NCBI GenBank assembly: GCA_035476635.1
Contig: DATILI010000168.1
Coordinates: forward strand, 1-64,000
Direction: 5' to 3'
Origin: DATILI01 sp035476635
Lineage (GTDB): Bacteria > Pseudomonadota > Gammaproteobacteria > Burkholderiales > Burkholderiaceae_C
Length of the DNA stretch: 64,000 bases
Shown here: positions 59,766-64,000 of the stretch, in pieces
Numbering within the stretch: position 1 is the first letter of the stretch
How the letters are laid out: each line of letters starts with the position of its first letter
Made by a program: the position numbers and the translations under genes
Notes under the pieces: model-generated
Told to the model about the DNA's origin: nothing
Seen by the model: the letters and a program-made list of their open reading frames with translations, nothing else
Database searches by the model: none

Positions 59766-60901
59766 CACAGCCCAAATAACTTTCGAGCCTTCGGCACCAG
59801 CATATGGGTGGCCTTCACCTTCCGGTTGACCCAAGACGCACGGACCACGCCGACGGGCGACGGAAAGTGGGTGACACCACTGTTTCGCCCCAGAGTTACC
59901 GCCATCATCGGATTGCCAGTCTTCGCCTTGTAGGTTTTGAGCGGGGTACGGTTGTCATCGAGTAGCGCGACGATATTGGCTGCGGCAACGTCGACGTGGC
60001 CGCGAGTAATCCAAGCCATCTTGTTCTCGGCAAGGTCAGTGATGTCGCCGAGTGCGAACAATCTTTCTTGGCCGAGTACCCGTAGTTCCGGCGTCACCCG
60101 CACTTGGCCTTTGGGGTTCAGGACGTGTGCGAACTTCGGTTGCAGGTAGCCGGTGTTCGGCCGCCCACCCACGCACCACAACAACAGGTCGTACGAAATC
60201 TGCCGACCGGCAGTGGTCGTCGCCGTTCCGCCCGCAGCGAAAATTTCGCCCGGCGAGTGCTCATGGCCTTCCAATCGATCGCCAGTAATGATGGTGACCC
60301 CACGAGCCGCCAACACGGACGCAGCGTGCGCGGCCGCCTTCTCTGACGTGCCGGCCAACAGCCGGGGCCCCGCTTCGATCAGGGTGATGGCCTTGCCGGG
60401 CCAGGTTTCGCTGATCTCACCGGCAATTTCCACGCCGATGGGCCCACCGCCGACGATCAATACACGTTTCGTGGCGTTCAATCGCTCGTGGAAGCGCGCA
60501 TAAAAATCCTTGCGCTCGCCGCCAGACCCCTCGACAGCACGCACCAGTTCGCTGGCGAACCGACTGCCTGTGGCGAGTACGGTGATGTCGCCCGAGATCA
60601 GTGACTGCTGTCCGCTCGACGTTTCGATCAAGCCGCCATCGGGTTGCAGTTCAACGAGTCTTGCGCGCACATGCTCGACTTCCGGCAGAGCGTCGGCAAA
60701 CGACATGATCGCGCGCTCCGCGAAATCGGGCTGCACGAGGTTTCGCGGGGCGGCCATGGGTACTTCGAAATAATCGAGCGGATCGACCAAAGTCACCTTG
60801 GCCTTACCGCTCAGCCTTTTCGCGAGTTGCGCCCCGCCCACACCGCCGCCATAGATCACGATTTGAGCATCCACGTGTTTGTGTTGTTTCTGATTCACCA
60901 A
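59765..60901 (-). CDS. NAD(P)/FAD-dependent oxidoreductase (NDH-2/sulfide-quinone reductase-like)
   Basis: A 378-residue pyridine-nucleotide-disulfide-type flavoprotein. FAD motif VIYGGGVGGAQLAKRLSG, NAD motif VLIVGGGPIGVEIAGEI, and the FALGDITDLAENKMA segment before the C-terminus. The layout fits apoptosis-inducing-factor/NDH-2-like oxidoreductases; no redox cysteine pair is seen. The upstream sequence and the whole gene match the decayed locus at 37695-38167. It is the intact member of that duplicate pair. Confidence 0.85.
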   Translation of the reverse strand: MVNQKQHKHVDAQIVIYGGGVGGAQLAKRLSGKAKVTLVDPLDYFEVPMAAPRNLVQPDFAERAIMSFADALPEVEHVRARLVELQPDGGLIETSSGQQSLISGDITVLATGSRFASELVRAVEGSGGERKDFYARFHERLNATKRVLIVGGGPIGVEIAGEISETWPGKAITLIEAGPRLLAGTSEKAAAHAASVLAARGVTIITGDRLEGHEHSPGEIFAAGGTATTTAGRQISYDLLLWCVGGRPNTGYLQPKFAHVLNPKGQVRVTPELRVLGQERLFALGDITDLAENKMAWITRGHVDVAAANIVALLDDNRTPLKTYKAKTGNPMMAVTLGRNSGVTHFPSPVGVVRASWVNRKVKATHMLVPKARKLFGL

Positions 60902-61154
60902 AGTCTCCGTCTAGGAATAGCTAACAATTTTTTGTTGACCACCATGCGATCGTGGGAATTTGCATTCGCGGCGGTCATTGCGAGCCGCTTACATCCACTA
61001 AGAGATCAAGACTGGCGACGTGTGAGCCCGATCGATCGAAGGTGAAGCCCTCAACCTCCGAGGCCGAAACACGAAATCGCTGATGTTCAGTGTATCGCGT
61101 CGTGGACTTTTCGCGTAGTCCGGATGATTGCCATAGACCGCATCATTCAGCACA

Positions 61155-61270
61155 TCATTGAAGAGGAGTTGTCGGGCTGATCCACATCGGCAGCCCGATG
61201 ACGCCCGCGGTACGGGCGACACATGGGCCATCATTTCGACGATGTTCCCCTGCGCCGACGCCAGTGCCAG
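61155..61270 (-). pseudogene. SnoaL-like fragment upstream of the oxidoreductase
   Basis: Translation of the minus strand gives LALASAQGNIVEMMAHVSP, matching AAYASAQGNVDQMMVNVSP-type sequence at the start of the SnoaL gene at 39212, and DNA identity is visible (GCGACAC...CCATCATTT...GTTCCCCTGCGCCGACGCC). The remaining part is shifted in frame (GLPMWISP). It lies 254 bases upstream of the flavoprotein gene. The rest of the 464-base gap 60902-61365 shows nothing recognised. Confidence 0.55.
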
Positions 61271-61365
61271 GAGCACGCCGGCCCACGCCCCGAAGGCCCG
61301 ATGGAACGTGCTCGACTCGGAAAGTCCCATCACGCGTGGCAATTTCCTGGAGTCTCGGATCGCCA

Positions 61366-62550
61366 TCAGCTGACGTTGCCGTTCTGGATAAGCGTCGCCA
61401 GTTCGTCAGCGGTGATGCCAGCTTCGAGAAGAACCTCAGCCGTGTCTGCTCCCGGTGTGGATGCCGATCGGTGTGCAGTGCATCGCTCATGACCAAACTT
61501 GAGTGCGCCGCCGAGTGATGGTGCACCGTCGTCGTTCCGCGAGACCACGCCACGATGGACGAAATGGGGATGGGCGAGAGCTTCATCGAATCGCAACACA
61601 GGGGTCACGCAGGCTTCGGAATCTTGGAAAACTTGCGCCCAGTGTTGCATTGCGCGCGCTTGGAACACCTCAGCGAGCTGCGAGCGCACGTACTGCTCGG
61701 TTTGCGGATTGCCTGTTCGGTGCAGCGGCTCAAGGTCGGGCCGGTCCAGCACCCGGCACATCGACACCCAAAATTTCCTCTCGAGCGCACCAACGGCCAC
61801 ATAACGCCCATCGGAAGTCCTGTAGAACGCATAGCACGCCAGTCCGCCCGTCAACGCTGTTTCCCCGAACTGCGGATTGCGTCCGTTCTGCCGTAGTAGG
61901 GCCAGCGGCAGGACCGCGTGCGCAAGCACCCCATCCGCAATCGAAACGTCTATGTGGCGGCCCGACCCCGTGCGTGCCGCATCGAAAAGGGCGGCAAGGA
62001 CTCCCATAGTCGTAGTCGATGTGCCGCCCAGCAGGTCGGAGATAGGAAGGTTGCTGAGCGCTGGGCCATCAGTTCCTGCGCACTGGTCAGCGACGCCGCT
62101 GAGTGCGATGTAGTTGATGTCGTGACCTGGGAGCTGGTGCAGCGGCCCGTCCTGCCCAAAGCCACTGACGCTGCAGTACACGATTGATGGATTTACACGA
62201 ACCACATCCTCATAACCCGCGCCAAGACGCGCCATCACGCCCGGTCGGAAGCCCTCTACGAGAACGTGCGCACGACTGCACAAATGAAGGAGGATGTCGC
62301 GCCCAGCAGCGGTCTTCAGGTTCAGACGGATACTGCGCTTGCCCCGATTGACAGCCGCCCTCAGTCCCGGACTTGCGTAGTCGCCGGCGCCGGTGTCTTC
62401 CACCTTGATCACGTCAGCGCCTAGGTCGGCGAGGTGCTGGGTCGCCAAGGGACCGGGAAGCAGGCGAGACAAGTCGACGACCAAGATTCCCTTTAGCGGA
62501 GGCACTTTGAAGCTGTTGTTATGGGGTACGTTTTCCATCTGGATGGACAT
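61366..62550 (-). CDS. Type III CoA-transferase family, alpha-methylacyl-CoA racemase-like
   Basis: A 394-residue CaiB/BaiF-fold protein. It has LVVDLSRLLPGPLATQHLADLGADVIKVE near the N-terminus, GFRPGVMARLG, and the SGFGQDGP... PGHDINYIAL signature (His143, Asp144) with a further Asp172 in ISDLLGG. His-Asp-Ile-Asn-Tyr is typical of alpha-methylacyl-CoA racemases, whose catalytic pair are these His and Asp residues; general CoA-transferases usually differ here. I start at MSIQMENV (62550), although MENVPH at 62538 also works. Role: racemising or activating a branched acyl-CoA. Confidence 0.85.
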   Translation of the reverse strand: MSIQMENVPHNNSFKVPPLKGILVVDLSRLLPGPLATQHLADLGADVIKVEDTGAGDYASPGLRAAVNRGKRSIRLNLKTAAGRDILLHLCSRAHVLVEGFRPGVMARLGAGYEDVVRVNPSIVYCSVSGFGQDGPLHQLPGHDINYIALSGVADQCAGTDGPALSNLPISDLLGGTSTTTMGVLAALFDAARTGSGRHIDVSIADGVLAHAVLPLALLRQNGRNPQFGETALTGGLACYAFYRTSDGRYVAVGALERKFWVSMCRVLDRPDLEPLHRTGNPQTEQYVRSQLAEVFQARAMQHWAQVFQDSEACVTPVLRFDEALAHPHFVHRGVVSRNDDGAPSLGGALKFGHERCTAHRSASTPGADTAEVLLEAGITADELATLIQNGNVS

Positions 62551-62841
62551 CCTCGAATTTCGGCTACAGTCCGGAAAAATCAGTGCGCGTGGCAATTTAC
62601 ATGACTCCCTAGTCATAGCTGCACAACTGGCCAGTTGTTGCTGCTGATGGAATTCTCGAACCGGAACTCGCCCTCGATTGAAGTCGAAGGCGCTGGCGCA
62701 ATTTGTGTCGGCGTCGGCGCCGGCGCCGAGCCGGATGGCCAAATCCCATTGGCAGCAACAGGTAGCTTTGCGCGGGCGTTTCGCCTAAGGTTTCGTTAGA
62801 TTCGGTGCACCGGCTTGTGCACAGCCCTTCAAGGAGAGTTC

Positions 62842-63381
62842 ATGGAAATCGCGGTCCTCTGCGGAAGTCTTCGCTCGGGGTCTTACAACAGGGCTCTCGC
62901 CGACTCGCTCGGCGAACTTGCGCCGGCGGACATGAACTTCGTCATTGCACCGGACATCGGCGGCCTGGCTCACTACAGCGCGGATACCCAGGCCGTCGCG
63001 ATCCCGGCCGAAGTCGAGCGGCTTGGCACCTCGCTGCGCAATGCTGCTGCCGTCGTCATCGTGACGCCTGAGTACAACTACTCGATTCCGGGCGTCCTGA
63101 AGAACGCAATCGACTGGATTTCGCGCCTGCCGCAGCAACCGTTCAAGGACAAGCCGGTTCTCATCCAGTCGGTCTCCACCGGAGCGCTTGGCGGTGCACG
63201 TGCGCAATACCACCTCCGACAGGTGCTGGTTTTCCTTGAGGCGCGCGTGTTCAACCGCCCCGAGGTGATGGTATCGGCAGCCGCACTGAAGTTCGCCGCG
63301 GGCAAGCTGCAGGACGAGGCCACGCGCGAGATCGTGGGTAAGCAACTCGCATTGTTCAAGCGATTCGTCGAGAACAATTGA
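62842..63381 (+). CDS. NADPH-dependent FMN reductase
   Basis: A 179-residue flavodoxin-fold reductase. The phosphate-binding loop is GSLRSGSYNR (residues 8-17) and the isoalloxazine loop TPEYNYSIPGVLKNAIDW is at about residue 75. The ATG at 62842 follows AAGGAGA. It is similar to the scrap at 59605. It would reduce FMN, or quinones or azo dyes, for a partner oxygenase. Its stop overlaps an AraC-type gene by TTGA. Confidence 0.88.
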   Translation: MEIAVLCGSLRSGSYNRALADSLGELAPADMNFVIAPDIGGLAHYSADTQAVAIPAEVERLGTSLRNAAAVVIVTPEYNYSIPGVLKNAIDWISRLPQQPFKDKPVLIQSVSTGALGGARAQYHLRQVLVFLEARVFNRPEVMVSAAALKFAAGKLQDEATREIVGKQLALFKRFVENN

Positions 63382-64000
63382 GTAGCCCGCCGCAGCACAC
63401 TGTTTCCATCCAGCAGGTGCACGGCATCCTGCTCGGCGCACGTCATACTGGCTTGGCCATCGATCCCTTGCTCGACGACGCCGGTATTCAGAGTGCACTG
63501 CTGGAGTCGCCCCTCGCGCGTGTATCCCAGCGGCAGTACGCCAAACTTGTACTCGTCCTGCGGCGCAAGATGCGCGACGAGTTATGGGGCCTGCTTTCGT
63601 CGCCGCTTCGTCCCGGCACGTTCGGTCAGTGCATGCGCAGGGCGACCGGATGCGCTACCCTGCGCGAGGCGATGCGCGAAGCGTTTTCTTTCTACCACCT
63701 GCAGCAAGCTAGCCTTGTGCCGCGACTGAGCGTGGCGAACGGCATCGCCAAAGTTCAGATCGTCCAGCGTGGGCAGGAAGACATGCGGCTCCATTTCGGT
63801 GCGAAGGCGTTTGCGCTCTTCACATTCAATGCAGCATCGTGGCTCGTCGCAAGGCGCATACCGTTGCTCGGCGTGGACTACACCGCAGAGCAGGGAAGCG
63901 CCGACATGTCGCGCGTTTACCAGGTACCCATCCGCTACGGCCAGCCACATGTTGGCTTCGCATTCGAGGCGCGGTGGCTCACGCTACCCGTCGTGCAATC
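63378..64000 (+). CDS. AraC-family regulator, OruR/arabinose-binding-domain type (partial)
   Basis: The window ends inside this gene. The frame opens with TTG at 63378, overlapping the FMN reductase stop (TTGA), and reads HTVSIQQVHGILLGARHTGL and FGQCMRRATGCATLREAMREAF, the N-terminal sensing domain of OruR-like AraC regulators (the 'Arabinose_bd' domain). No stop is seen through the window edge. The DNA-binding domain must lie beyond 64000. It probably regulates the FMN reductase or genes further on. Confidence 0.8.
   Translation, partial: MSSPPQHTVSIQQVHGILLGARHTGLAIDPLLDDAGIQSALLESPLARVSQRQYAKLVLVLRRKMRDELWGLLSSPLRPGTFGQCMRRATGCATLREAMREAFSFYHLQQASLVPRLSVANGIAKVQIVQRGQEDMRLHFGAKAFALFTFNAASWLVARRIPLLGVDYTAEQGSADMSRVYQVPIRYGQPHVGFAFEARWLTLPVVQ

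Noticed and set aside
62647..62799. A 50-codon open frame between the CoA-transferase and FMN reductase genes, rich in Gly, Ala and Val.
   Set aside because: No ribosome site, low-complexity GGCGTCGGCGCC repeats, and no family resemblance; more likely a by-product of GC-rich sequence.
1..64000. tRNA, rRNA, CRISPR arrays and riboswitches.
   Set aside because: No cloverleaf, rRNA core or regularly spaced repeat was seen by eye; a covariance-model scan would be needed to exclude small RNAs.

Overview
This window looks like chromosomal accessory DNA from a GC-rich betaproteobacterium of the order Burkholderiales. The best evidence is seven separate Bug/TctC-type periplasmic solute-binding proteins without any TctA or TctB membrane partner, a Burkholderiales-type porin, and a dense mix of LysR, IclR, GntR and AraC regulators beside short catabolic operons. 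I saw no rRNA, tRNA, CRISPR array, integrase or convincing intact transposase. All family names come from reading motifs by eye; no database search was run.

Layout. 0-1.9 kb: idnO/idnD-like sugar-acid dehydrogenases. 1.8-6.3 kb (minus strand): an aromatic-ring operon (FAD hydroxylase, DUF2783 protein, TctC, VOC ring-cleavage-like enzyme, fumarylacetoacetase-family hydrolase) with a divergent LuxR-type regulator and then an AraC regulator. 8.3-10.8 kb: a repeated leader, a porin scar, and a tctC-BKACE pair. 10.8-19 kb: lipoprotein-like alpha/beta hydrolase, AraC, TctC, LysR, an FAD monooxygenase-hydrolase pair, a truncated hydrolase and a LysR. 19.2-25.8 kb: an esterase, P450, phytanoyl-CoA-dioxygenase-like, P450, crotonase, 6-oxocamphor-hydrolase-like operon. 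25.9-33.4 kb (minus, convergent with it): IclR, TctC, amidohydrolase, flavin reductase, HpcH aldolase, cupin, PanE and a two-subunit Fe-S hydratase. 33.5-38.2 kb: a zone of gene scraps enclosing a second tctC-BKACE module (BKACE internally deleted), a truncated LysR, a porin and a decayed flavoprotein. 38.2-40.5 kb: four small genes (MoaF-like, GlcG-like, SnoaL-like, unusual metallo-beta-lactamase fold) with a divergent LysR. 41.7-45.5 kb: an acyl-CoA dehydrogenase, phosphotransferase, SDR set with a GntR regulator. 45.7-54.5 kb: a mandelate pathway cluster. 54.6-64 kb: an alpha/beta hydrolase, ferredoxin and 3'-truncated ferredoxin reductase fused to a 5'-truncated IclR, a GntR, more scraps, an intact flavoprotein, a type III CoA-transferase/racemase, an FMN reductase and the start of an AraC regulator.

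How the parts work together. The mandelate block is the clearest pathway: an FMN dehydrogenase and an FAD dehydrogenase would oxidise the two enantiomers to benzoylformate, MdlC decarboxylates it to benzaldehyde, and the aldehyde dehydrogenase makes benzoate. The most novel block is at 19.2-25.8 kb, where two P450s and a non-heme oxygenase sit beside a crotonase that keeps all the residues I recall as catalytic in 6-oxocamphor hydrolase, suggesting oxidation of an alicyclic (perhaps terpenoid) substrate to a beta-diketone followed by retro-Claisen ring cleavage.

The second theme is deletional decay. Several genes keep both ends but have lost their middles (17.4, 35.4 and 37.7 kb), others are fused end to end (8.4, 57.2 kb), and intact relatives of some remain elsewhere in the window (BKACE 9.9 kb, flavoprotein 59.8 kb, SnoaL 39.2 kb).
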